64,000 nucleotides of DNA, from assembly GCF_033042135.1 (NCBI RefSeq), contig NZ_WBXM01000007.1:1-64000 (forward strand), written 5' to 3'. Numbering within the stretch: position 1 is the stretch's first letter; the number at the start of each line of letters is the position of its first letter. Both the position numbers and the translations under genes were made by a program. The DNA is from Haloechinothrix sp033042135 (lineage in GTDB: Bacteria; Actinomycetota; Actinomycetes; Mycobacteriales; Pseudonocardiaceae). The notes beneath the pieces are model-generated. The model saw nothing but the letters and a program-made list of their open reading frames with translations, was not told where the DNA came from and searched no databases. Positions 52,801-59,906 of this stretch are shown one piece after another.

Positions 52801-54416
52801 GCCTGCTCGGCGGCCTCCCGCGCGGCGCGCTCGGCGGCTGCGATGTCGTCAACGCCCGCGCCATCGTCGAGCACACCGGCCGCGATGGCATCCCGCACCC
52901 GCTGCTCCACCTCGCCGATGCGGGATTCCAGCTGCTCGGCGCGCGCGGCGTGCTCGGCGGCGGTGGCCATGGCCGTGTCCCGCCGGTCCTGCGCGGTGTT
53001 CGCTTCCTCCCGCGCCGCCGCCGCGGCGTGCCGCGCCGTCTCGGCACCGGAGTCCGCGTCCTCTGCCAGCGCCAGCAAACCTCTGGCCAGTGCCGTCGCC
53101 GCCGCGTTCTTCGCGGCGAGCGCGGGCTGCGCGCGTTGTTGCCGGTGGCCAACCAGGTCACGGGTGGCGGTGGCTTTGCGCGCCGCATTGAGGTGGGTCA
53201 ACACCGTGGACGTGGCACGCCAGGCCTGTGCAGTCACGCTGGCTTCGGCCACCTGCTCGGCCAGCCGGTCCGCGTCAGCCTGGGCGGCGTCCAACCGCAG
53301 CAGCGCGACCACCCGGCGCAGCTCGGTGACCACCGCATCCTTCCTGCGATGATCGCCCTCGGCCAACCGTTCCTCGGTGCGCAGGTCCGCCACCTGATCC
53401 CGCAGCTCGGCGAGCCGCTGCTGCTCGGTCTCCCGCCGGGCAACCACAGCCGCGGCGAACCGGGACGCGTGCTGCCGCGACGCCTCGGCTTCCTGCCTGG
53501 CGGCATCCGCGGCATCCGCGGCCTCGACCAGTGGCTCGAGCAGCTCGAGTGCGCCTGCCACGAAATCGCGCTCCACCTGCAGCTGCCCGCGTTGCGCGAG
53601 GTTGTCGGCGTAGCTGGCCAACACATCGGCCACGTCGGCGGGCGCCTGCTCGTCCATCACGGCACGGAGCAGGAACTCCACGAACGCTTCGTCGGTCTGG
53701 AACGCGAACGCGTCCACCGCCTCGCCCTCACCGGCGTTCATCGCACGCTGGTAGCGGAACAGCTCGGTGTCCAGCCCGAGCTGCGCGAGCCGCTCGGTCC
53801 ACTCGCGCTGCCTGCGGGTCCAGAACAGGTCCACCTCGGGCTCGGCCTTGTGCGCGGTGTCGAGGCGTTCCTTGAACGCCGCCATGGTCAGCAGCTTGCC
53901 GTCGATGGTCAGCGGCAGCGTGTCCAGGTTCAGCGTCACGCTCGGCCGGAAGCAGTACCACGAGTCGATCAGGTTCGCCGGATCGGAGGAGACGACGTGC
54001 CCCCGCCATTCCGAGACCTTCCCGGTGATCAACCGCTGGCCGGTCCCGGTGTGCTGCCACTCGAGCACCACGTGTGCGACGTCCTTGGCTCCGACGAACT
54101 TCTCCAGCACCCGGGTGCTGGTGGTGCCGACCACTTGACGCCTGCCGGGCAGCATCACCGAGAAGATCAGCTTGATCAGTACCGACTTGCCCCCGCCGTT
54201 CTCCAGGAACAGCACACTGGCCGGGGACGGCCGCCGTACCACGCCCCCGCCGTCGGCATCCCCTGCCGCCGACAGCTGCACCCCGGCGCTGAACAGCGCG
54301 TCCTGCGCGGGAGCGCTGATCACCTCGCCCGCACCGCTGAAGTCGAGCACGACATCCTGGTAGCGCGCTCCAGGAGGGCCGACCGAATGCAACCGCACAC
54401 GCGACAGCTCGTACAT
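49854..54416 (-). CDS. MukB/JetC-like SMC ATPase of a three-gene SMC complex
   Basis: 1520-aa SMC-type ATPase, length like MukB. The N-terminal ATPase half has Walker A LENGGGKS (residues 71-78) in which the usual first Gly is Leu. Ala/Glu/Arg-rich coiled coils run from about 290-650 and 765-1290, flanking a compact hinge-like region (about 651-762). The C-terminal half has signature FSGGQQLT (1389-1396) and Walker B VLFLDNP (1423-1429), with Asn 1428 where the catalytic Glu normally sits. In MukBEF and Wadjet systems such proteins load on DNA and extrude loops. ATG 54416 follows GGAGGTAG. A 78-bp gap separates it from the MukE-like gene, and no JetD-like nuclease gene follows. Confidence 0.88.
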   Translation of the reverse strand: MYELSRVRLHSVGPPGARYQDVVLDFSGAGEVISAPAQDALFSAGVQLSAAGDADGGGVVRRPSPASVLFLENGGGKSVLIKLIFSVMLPGRRQVVGTTSTRVLEKFVGAKDVAHVVLEWQHTGTGQRLITGKVSEWRGHVVSSDPANLIDSWYCFRPSVTLNLDTLPLTIDGKLLTMAAFKERLDTAHKAEPEVDLFWTRRQREWTERLAQLGLDTELFRYQRAMNAGEGEAVDAFAFQTDEAFVEFLLRAVMDEQAPADVADVLASYADNLAQRGQLQVERDFVAGALELLEPLVEAADAADAARQEAEASRQHASRFAAAVVARRETEQQRLAELRDQVADLRTEERLAEGDHRRKDAVVTELRRVVALLRLDAAQADADRLAEQVAEASVTAQAWRATSTVLTHLNAARKATATRDLVGHRQQRAQPALAAKNAAATALARGLLALAEDADSGAETARHAAAAAREEANTAQDRRDTAMATAAEHAARAEQLESRIGEVEQRVRDAIAAGVLDDGAGVDDIAAAERAAREAAEQAERDLTRHERELAEAETEYATVSSELQEERRRLGTLEAREGSAQAELDRVTERNEELAGKSRLAELLGSEDVRLDVDLPALLTRLAEARAEAERSATELRMAEATDERALAALGSGGLLPPPEDVQRALDILEQAGITAWSGLRYLSTLPADRADAVVRRHPHLVGGVLVNDPSRIERAREVLTASPLLPASALAVGCTEAVSGQGDELAPGAEFVIPPNPALYDEAAAERERTAISERQAERKRELARLSEQSAADAELEWQLRSWREECPPGTLATLTERAADARTECEQAQVAVERARQRVDSTVTRRDRLREELPARRETARVAAERARSLAELAGAVTRVAEWRDDAKAAREQAERRQAEAADAEALAARWREQAAEEQRTADGHHRTAASARAELAEVPGGGSVTTDDPVPDEPVEVLRRSLAEAADAYAKVEVGNDLRAELDHAEQAEAAARAELEALDPEVRQLAEQLLDSPDGADAASREAARQRAERELAAAQEQRADAVAAVATQRAELEALPAAPAVLDDVQRPGSVAYGMELISTARQEAAAASRELDEVQRRLSEAEEVLAAAEAAATGFTMLAESVVPVTGTGRASAAIAETADAGSSGGPAGTGGGAACQTGVEAFDGDLDDARARWSSLSSTLATVDEAVAAADKWVRARADALVSYAAEERFESLSSPVRRQIVAVRRDRLGEHAGEWISALRPRLRSLTGDLEHIDRHRSGIVTRLQGMAEGALRLLRSAQRLSRLPDGLGDWSGSEFLRIRFAEPDETMLVEQLGEVVDEVAAGTARQGRSGEKDVKRDGMSLLLRAVRAAVPKGFHIEVLKPDSVLRTERQRISEIKDVFSGGQQLTAAIVLYCTMAALRANDKGRPRDSHAGVLFLDNPIGRASAGYLLELQRAVARALGVQLVYTTGLFDASALSEFPLIIRMRNDADLRAGRKYLSVEATMREAIDQLGEPDGVGRISATRVYQRAQA

Positions 54417-54494
54417 CGACTACCTCCGCTGATCCCTGTTCGTCTCCTCGCCCGATCACCGTCCCAGGGGTATGGCCGGTGGCCGGGCAGGCCG

Positions 54495-55286
54495 CTAGAG
54501 CGTCTCGCTGGTGTCGGCACGTAGCGTGCCGACGTCGTCGGCCACCGCGACCACGTCGAGATCGAGTAGCTCGCCGAACGCGCGATCCGCGGCCAGCTCG
54601 CGCACCTGGATCTGGTACCGCGGCGTCGTGCGGTACGTACCGCCGCGATCCGAGCTGATGTGCACCAGGAAACCTTGCTCTGCGAGGAACCGTAGTGCCC
54701 GGCTGATCATGCCACGGGTGGTGTCCGGAGCGAGCCGTCCGTCCTTGGTCGCTGCCGCCGCCGGTCGTCGAGCGTAGACCCGCCACGCTTGCTCCAGTTC
54801 CGGTGCGTCGGAGAGCGGGTCACCATTGCTTTCCGCCTGCGCAGCGCGCTCGTCAAGGATGCGGCAGGCTTCCCGCACCACGCTGTCGATCTGCTCGACC
54901 GACACCCTTCCGATGTAGGTGTCGTTGGCAAGATCATCCGGCCGGGGGAACGCCAGCGCCGCGGTCGCCAGGTGGATCACGCCGTGCATGACCTTCTCGG
55001 TCTCCCGCCGTTCCCTGATCTTGCTCTGGCGAGCGTAGTTGTCCATCTTGATCTCGAAGGCCGACTCCTCCCCCGCCGCGAGTACCGCACCGGCCTGCTG
55101 GTTCACCTCGAGCACGAGCAGGCCGAGACCGGCGGCTACGGCGTGGGTCAGCTGCTTGAACTGGCCATCGGCTTGATACTTGCGCACCAGGTCGGCGTAC
55201 GCGGTGTCACGGGCGGGTACCTGTTTCGGCCGCAACCCGAAACCGATCAATCGAGCCGCGGCCTCGGTGTCCGTCACCCCGCTCAC
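54495..55286 (-). CDS. MukE/JetB-like winged-helix subunit
   Basis: 263-aa protein without membrane segments. It has a helical N-terminal half (KQLTHAVAAGLGLLVLEVNQQAGAVLAAGEESAFEIKMDNYARQ, residues about 44-87) and a C-terminal winged-helix-like part (TTRGMISRALRFLAEQGFLVHISSDRGGTYRTTPRYQIQVRELA, about 186-229). In the MukBEF/Wadjet architecture a small winged-helix protein between the kleisin and SMC genes is the KITE subunit (MukE/JetB). Assignment rests on size, position and fold pattern rather than motifs. Its GTG overlaps the kleisin-like stop as GTGA. Confidence 0.75.
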   Translation of the reverse strand: MSGVTDTEAAARLIGFGLRPKQVPARDTAYADLVRKYQADGQFKQLTHAVAAGLGLLVLEVNQQAGAVLAAGEESAFEIKMDNYARQSKIRERRETEKVMHGVIHLATAALAFPRPDDLANDTYIGRVSVEQIDSVVREACRILDERAAQAESNGDPLSDAPELEQAWRVYARRPAAAATKDGRLAPDTTRGMISRALRFLAEQGFLVHISSDRGGTYRTTPRYQIQVRELAADRAFGELLDLDVVAVADDVGTLRADTSETL

Positions 55287-56839
55287 TTGCCCTCCTCCAG
55301 CACTGCGTCGCTCTCCTGGTCCTGGTCCTCGTGCTCGCCGCGCGGCTGCCGCTGGCCGGGCCCGCCGTGCGAAGCACCGGCGGCGTCCACCTCGACCGTG
55401 GCCAGCAGCAGGTCACTGCCTCCGAACCGCTCGTCGGCCAGCGGTGTCCCGTCGTCGGCGGCGAGCACGATCGCCTGCTCGCCCTGCCGCACGGCCGTGC
55501 CCACGTCGGCGCCGTAGGCATGCGCCGCCCGCAGTGCCACGAGCAGAGGCAGGTCGGCGTCGATGGTCCTGGCCTGCGCGAGCAGGTCGGACAGCCGCAC
55601 CGGCCGCTGCTGCATCGCGACCAGCTTGTCGGCCTGTTCGGCGTGCTCCGCTGTGAACCTGGTCGGTTGCTCAGCCGGAGTGAGCTCCGGCTCGGGGACC
55701 TCCCCGACCACCGTCTCCCGTTCGGGCGCGGGACGCAGCAGCATCGACACCAGCGACGGCAACGTGGCACACCCCGGTACCGCGACACCACCCGCAGCCG
55801 CAAAGTACGCCTCGACCGGGCCAACGGCGCGAGCCACCGGCAGGTCGAGGGCGGGCACGAGCAACTGGCCGAACAGGTCCACCCCGCCACGTCGCGGTGG
55901 GCCCGAGAACTCCTGCCTGTCCTGTTCTGCCCGAAACGTCGCCCCCGCGGCCTGCAACCGCGCCTGTAGCTGGGTGTGCCGCGTGATGCAGTCGGAAACG
56001 ATCTCGACCAGCTCGGCGGCGTGCCGCTTGTGGTCGAGATCCTCGGCCTCGTCACGGGCCGCGGTGATGTTGCGCAGGATCGCGTTCTCCGCGCGGAACC
56101 GCGACTCGATGTGCGCCAGCGCGGAATCCAGCAGCTCGGGGATGGTCTCCTCCCAGTCGACCGCCCGTACGTCGCGTCGGGTCGCCTCCAGCATGGCGCG
56201 CAACGTCTCGCCGTACTGCACGGTGCGGTACCGGGCCTGTTCGGCGGCTAGCTTGGCGTCGGCGAGCCTGCCCCGCGTGATCAGGTTCTCCAGCTTCACC
56301 TCGGCGGCGACCTGAGCGGACTCCACATCCGTGTCGAGCGCCCCGACCAGCACGTTGATGGCCTCGTCGCTGGCGCGCAGGTACACCTCTCCCGCCGGGG
56401 TGGCGACCTCGACGAGCAGCTTGAAGTCGAAGGCCCGTCGCTGGTACGTACCGTCGTCGGCGACCACCCCGTACACATGCCGGAATCCGCGATCGACCGT
56501 ACCGACATTGATCAGGTTGTCCAGCACCCAGCGCGCCACCCGCTCGTGCTCGCCCACCGGGCGTGACGGCGCCTGCGCTGCGACGAACGGCACGAGCCGC
56601 TGCACGATCTGCTCGTGATCGGCGCCTGTGTCGAAGTCCATCGCGACGGTGACCTGGTCGATCGTGTGCAACGCGATCTCGGCCATCTGGTACACACCGG
56701 CGTCGGCCCAGTCCAACTTCGACTTCCGCGCATCCAGGTCGTGCAGCGGCGCAGTGCAGGCCAGTGCCTTCAACCGGCGGGCGAGACCGTCGTCAACTGC
56801 GCCGGCCCCGCCGGGATGAGCGGTCACATCATCACGCAC
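55283..56839 (-). CDS. MukF/JetA-like kleisin subunit
   Basis: 518-aa protein in the kleisin position of an SMC operon. The N-terminal 150 residues look like a winged-helix domain (KLDWADAGVYQMAEIALHTIDQVTVAMDF; ERVARWVLDNLINVGTVDRGFRHVYGVV), the middle (about 205-330) is a helical bundle, and the C-terminus carries a smaller winged-helix-like and Asp/Glu-rich tail. Such N-terminal and C-terminal winged helices binding the SMC neck and head define MukF/JetA. GTG 56839 is set by a TACCGT box 8 nt upstream; GTG 56827 and the open frame to 56914 are alternatives. 101 bp downstream of whiA. Confidence 0.75.
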   Translation of the reverse strand: MRDDVTAHPGGAGAVDDGLARRLKALACTAPLHDLDARKSKLDWADAGVYQMAEIALHTIDQVTVAMDFDTGADHEQIVQRLVPFVAAQAPSRPVGEHERVARWVLDNLINVGTVDRGFRHVYGVVADDGTYQRRAFDFKLLVEVATPAGEVYLRASDEAINVLVGALDTDVESAQVAAEVKLENLITRGRLADAKLAAEQARYRTVQYGETLRAMLEATRRDVRAVDWEETIPELLDSALAHIESRFRAENAILRNITAARDEAEDLDHKRHAAELVEIVSDCITRHTQLQARLQAAGATFRAEQDRQEFSGPPRRGGVDLFGQLLVPALDLPVARAVGPVEAYFAAAGGVAVPGCATLPSLVSMLLRPAPERETVVGEVPEPELTPAEQPTRFTAEHAEQADKLVAMQQRPVRLSDLLAQARTIDADLPLLVALRAAHAYGADVGTAVRQGEQAIVLAADDGTPLADERFGGSDLLLATVEVDAAGASHGGPGQRQPRGEHEDQDQESDAVLEEGK

Positions 56840-56847
56840 AGCGCGCA

Positions 56848-56853
56848 ACGGTA
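56848..56853 (-). promoter_or_regulatory. Predicted -10 box for the SMC-like operon
   Basis: Reads TACCGT on the minus strand, 8 nt before the GTG at 56839, in the 101-bp gap after whiA. Suggests the SMC operon has its own, leaderless transcript. Confidence 0.4.
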
Positions 56854-56940
56854 GCGTGCCGCGTGTGGTCGCGGCGGCCACGGGTGCGTGGCGGGCGCCT
56901 GCGGTTTCCCGCACCGCGGCTGACTCCCGCGCAGCGTTGG

Positions 56941-57930
56941 TCAGTGCTCCCCCTCCTCGAGCAGCTCGTCGGTGACAGCCGATTCGGTGTCCGGGATGCC
57001 GAGTTCCGTCGCTCGCTTGTCGGCCATAGCCAGCAGCCTGCGGATCCGGCCCGCGATGGCGTCCTTGGTCATCGGCGGGTCCGATCGCTGACCCAGCTCC
57101 TCCAGCGAAGCCTGCCGGTTGGCCAGCCGGAGCCTGCCCGCGCTGACCAGGTGCTCGGGCGCTTCGTCACCCAAGATGTCCATCGCGCGCTCGACCCTGG
57201 CCGCCGCGGCAACCGCCGCGCGCGCCGAGCGGCGCAGGTTGGCGTCGTCGAAGTTGGCCAGCCGGTTGGCAGTGGCCCGCACCTCGCGACGTGTCCGGTG
57301 CTCCTCCCACGCGAGCACACTCGTATGAGCACCCAGCCGGGTCAGCAACGCGCCGATGGCGTCGCCGTCGCGGACCACGACGCGATCCGCGCCGCGCACC
57401 TCGCGGGACTTCGCGGTGATACCCAGCCTGCGGGCCGCCCCGACCAAGGCCAGCGCGGCTTCCGGCCCGGGGCAGGTGATCTCCAACGCCGAGGATCGTC
57501 CCGGTTCGGTCAGCGAACCGTGGGCCAGGAACGCCCCTCGCCACGCCGCCTCGGCCTCGGACAGCGAACCGGACACGACGGCGGCGGGCAGCCCACGCAC
57601 CGGCCTGCCCCGCTGATCGATCAGCCCCGTCTGGCGTGCCAGGCCGTCCCCGCCCTTGACAACGCGCACCACGTATCGGGTGCCCTTGCGGAGCCCGCTG
57701 GAGGTGATGACGTGTACGTCCGACTGGTAGCCGTAGAGGTCGTGAATCTCCTTGCGGAGCCTGCGGGCCGCGGAGCCGGTGTCCAGCTCGGCTTCCACGA
57801 CCACCTTGCCGGAAACGATGTGCAGGCCCCCCGCGAAACGCAGCATCGCGGCGACCTCGGCCCGGCGCGGACCGGTCTTGCTCACCTCGAGGCGGCTGAG
57901 CTCGTCCTTCACCGCCGCGGTCATCGCCAT
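56941..57930 (-). CDS. whiA: Sporulation/cell-division regulator WhiA
   Basis: 329-aa DNA-binding protein that in actinomycetes activates ftsZ and sporulation septation genes, often with WhiB. It has a degenerate LAGLIDADG-like N-terminal domain (FAGGLHIVSGKVVVEAELDTGSAARRL; GAFLAHGSLTEPGRSSALEI) and a C-terminal HTH with SAGRLRLANRQASLEELGQRSDPPMTKDAIAGRIRRLL (residues about 262-299). ATG 57930 follows GGAGGGG; an ATG two codons later is possible. It overlaps the end of yvcK by 10 nt. Confidence 0.97.
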   Translation of the reverse strand: MAMTAAVKDELSRLEVSKTGPRRAEVAAMLRFAGGLHIVSGKVVVEAELDTGSAARRLRKEIHDLYGYQSDVHVITSSGLRKGTRYVVRVVKGGDGLARQTGLIDQRGRPVRGLPAAVVSGSLSEAEAAWRGAFLAHGSLTEPGRSSALEITCPGPEAALALVGAARRLGITAKSREVRGADRVVVRDGDAIGALLTRLGAHTSVLAWEEHRTRREVRATANRLANFDDANLRRSARAAVAAAARVERAMDILGDEAPEHLVSAGRLRLANRQASLEELGQRSDPPMTKDAIAGRIRRLLAMADKRATELGIPDTESAVTDELLEEGEH

Positions 57931-58910
57931 GGCCCCTCCATTCCGGCCTCGGGTATCCCGAGAGCCTCTCGCACAGTCCTCGCCAGCGCATCAGGGGAAT
58001 GCCGTCCGGCGACGCCGGGAGCGGCGACGTCGGCCAGATAGGCGTGTCCCCCGAGGCGCGCCGCCGCCCGGTACAACCGGGCCGGCATCGGCACCGATGC
58101 TCGATCGGCGATCACCGCATCGACCTCCAGCTCGGGCGCATGATCGCAGAGTACGTCGAGGTGCTGCTCCGGTGAGAACCCGCCGGTCTCCCCCGGCTGG
58201 GGGACGAGGTTGAGGATCACGACCGTGGTGGCCTCTGTGGTCACCAGTGCCTCGTGCAGCTCCGGTAGCAGCAGGTGCACCAGGACGCTTGTGAACCACG
58301 AACCCGGCCCGAGCAGTACCACGTCGGCACCGAGTACGGCGTCGACCGCCGCGCCGCAGGCACGCGGCGCCCTTTCCGGGTCCTGTTCGCTGTACAGGCT
58401 GATACGCTGCACCTTCCCCGGGGTGCTCGCCACGGCCACCTGGCCGCGGATGGTGTGCCACTCCGGGCTCCCGTTCAGGCCGGATACCTGCGCCTCGATG
58501 CACAACGGCTCGGTCGACACCGGCAGTACCCTGCCCGAGATCCCGTGCAACCGGCATGCCTCGTCGAGCGCCCTGACCGGATCAGCCGTCACCTCGAACA
58601 ATCCCGCGAGCAGCAGGTTGCCGACCGCGTGCCCGGCCAGCGCCCCGGTTCCGCCGAACCGGCTCTGGAACACCCGGGGCCACAGCTCGTCCCCGTCCTC
58701 CGCGGAAGCCAGCGCCGACAGCGCCTGCCGTAGATCACCGGGCGGCAGGATCCCTAGCTCGCGCCGGAGTCTGCCCGACGAGCCGCCGTCGTCGGCCACA
58801 GTGACCACCGCGGTGACATCCGAGGTGATCCTGCGCATCGCGGTCAGCGTGGCGTGCAGGCCGTGCCCGCCACCGAGCGCGACCACCCGCAGGCCTCGCC
58901 GGTCAGTCAT
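57921..58910 (-). CDS. yvcK: YvcK/GlmR-family protein (CofD-like fold)
   Basis: 329-aa protein of the YvcK family, which in other bacteria binds UDP-sugars and affects cell-wall precursor flow and gluconeogenic growth. CofD-like motifs: VALGGGHGLHATLTAMRRI, VTVADDGGSSGRLRRELG, PPGDLRQALSAL and FGGTGALAGHAVGNLLLAG (residues about 98-116). ATG 58910 has a weak ribosome binding site; GTG 58916 is an alternative. It lies between rapZ and whiA, the standard cluster. Confidence 0.95.
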   Translation of the reverse strand: MTDRRGLRVVALGGGHGLHATLTAMRRITSDVTAVVTVADDGGSSGRLRRELGILPPGDLRQALSALASAEDGDELWPRVFQSRFGGTGALAGHAVGNLLLAGLFEVTADPVRALDEACRLHGISGRVLPVSTEPLCIEAQVSGLNGSPEWHTIRGQVAVASTPGKVQRISLYSEQDPERAPRACGAAVDAVLGADVVLLGPGSWFTSVLVHLLLPELHEALVTTEATTVVILNLVPQPGETGGFSPEQHLDVLCDHAPELEVDAVIADRASVPMPARLYRAAARLGGHAYLADVAAPGVAGRHSPDALARTVREALGIPEAGMEGPWR

Positions 58911-58979
58911 GGACACGATCCCGCCCGGCAACGCCGAACCGGCCTGCCACCTCGTCGCTGCTGGTGATCATTCGCTCCC

Positions 58980-59906
58980 TCACTCACGACCCAGGTCCCG
59001 ATGCACCACCTTCACCGCCGTACCGTCCTCGGCTGACATCCGCCTGGCCAGTTCCTCGGAAATGGCCACGCTCCGGTGTTTGCCCCCCGTGCAGCCCACG
59101 GCGAGCGTCAGGTACCGCTTGCCCTCCCTGCGGTAGCCGGCACCCACCAGGCGGAGCAGTTGCTGGTACTGCGCGAGGAAGTCCTCCGCCCCCTCCTGGC
59201 TCAGCACGTAGTTGCGCACCTCGTTATCCAGACCCGACAGTTCGCGCAGCTCCGGGATCCAGAACGGGTTGGGCAGGAACCGGACGTCCATCACCAGGTC
59301 GGCGTCCATCGGCAGACCGTACTTGTAGCCGAACGACAGCACCGTCACCCTCGTCCGCATGCTGGCTTCCGACCCGAACGCGTCCTCGATCTTGGCACGG
59401 AGCTCGTGCACCGACAGCGTGGAGGTGTCCACCACGAGATCGGCCTCGTCCCGCAACGGCTCCAGCAGGGTTCGTTCCGCGCTGATGCCGTCGGCGAGCC
59501 TGCCGTCACCCTGCATGGGGTGGCCGCGCCGTACTTCCTCGAACCGCTGGACCAGCACCGAGTCGGAGGCCTCCAGGAACAGCACCCTCGGCTTGTAGCC
59601 GGTCGTGTCGAGTTCCTTGATCACCGAGGCCAGATCGTCGGTGAACGCGCGCGAGCGCACGTCCATCACCACGGCCACCTTGGTGATCGCGCCGCGGGCC
59701 TGCGCCCCGAGCTCGACCATGGTCACGATCAGCTCGGGGGGCAGGTTGTCCACCACGAACCACCCGAGGTCCTCGAGGCACTTGGCAGCCGTGCTGCGGC
59801 CCGCTCCGGACAGGCCCGTCACCACCGCGACATCCATGCCGGAGCCCGCTCCGGACGGGTCGGACGGTTGGGGCGGTCCGCTGGGGTGACTCATCGGTTG
59901 GTTCAT
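58980..59906 (-). CDS. rapZ: RapZ/YvcJ-family nucleotide-binding protein
   Basis: 308-aa P-loop protein. N-terminal GLSGAGRSTAAKCLEDLG (Walker A, residues about 31-48), Walker-B-like LVVDTS, and the C-terminal half VLSFGYKYGLPMDADLVMDVRFLPNPFW and AVGCTGGKHRSVAISEELA, which in E. coli RapZ binds glucosamine-6-phosphate and RNA. In actinobacteria the RNA role is unproven. Its ATG overlaps the uvrC stop (ATGA). Confidence 0.95.
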   Translation of the reverse strand: MNQPMSHPSGPPQPSDPSGAGSGMDVAVVTGLSGAGRSTAAKCLEDLGWFVVDNLPPELIVTMVELGAQARGAITKVAVVMDVRSRAFTDDLASVIKELDTTGYKPRVLFLEASDSVLVQRFEEVRRGHPMQGDGRLADGISAERTLLEPLRDEADLVVDTSTLSVHELRAKIEDAFGSEASMRTRVTVLSFGYKYGLPMDADLVMDVRFLPNPFWIPELRELSGLDNEVRNYVLSQEGAEDFLAQYQQLLRLVGAGYRREGKRYLTLAVGCTGGKHRSVAISEELARRMSAEDGTAVKVVHRDLGRE

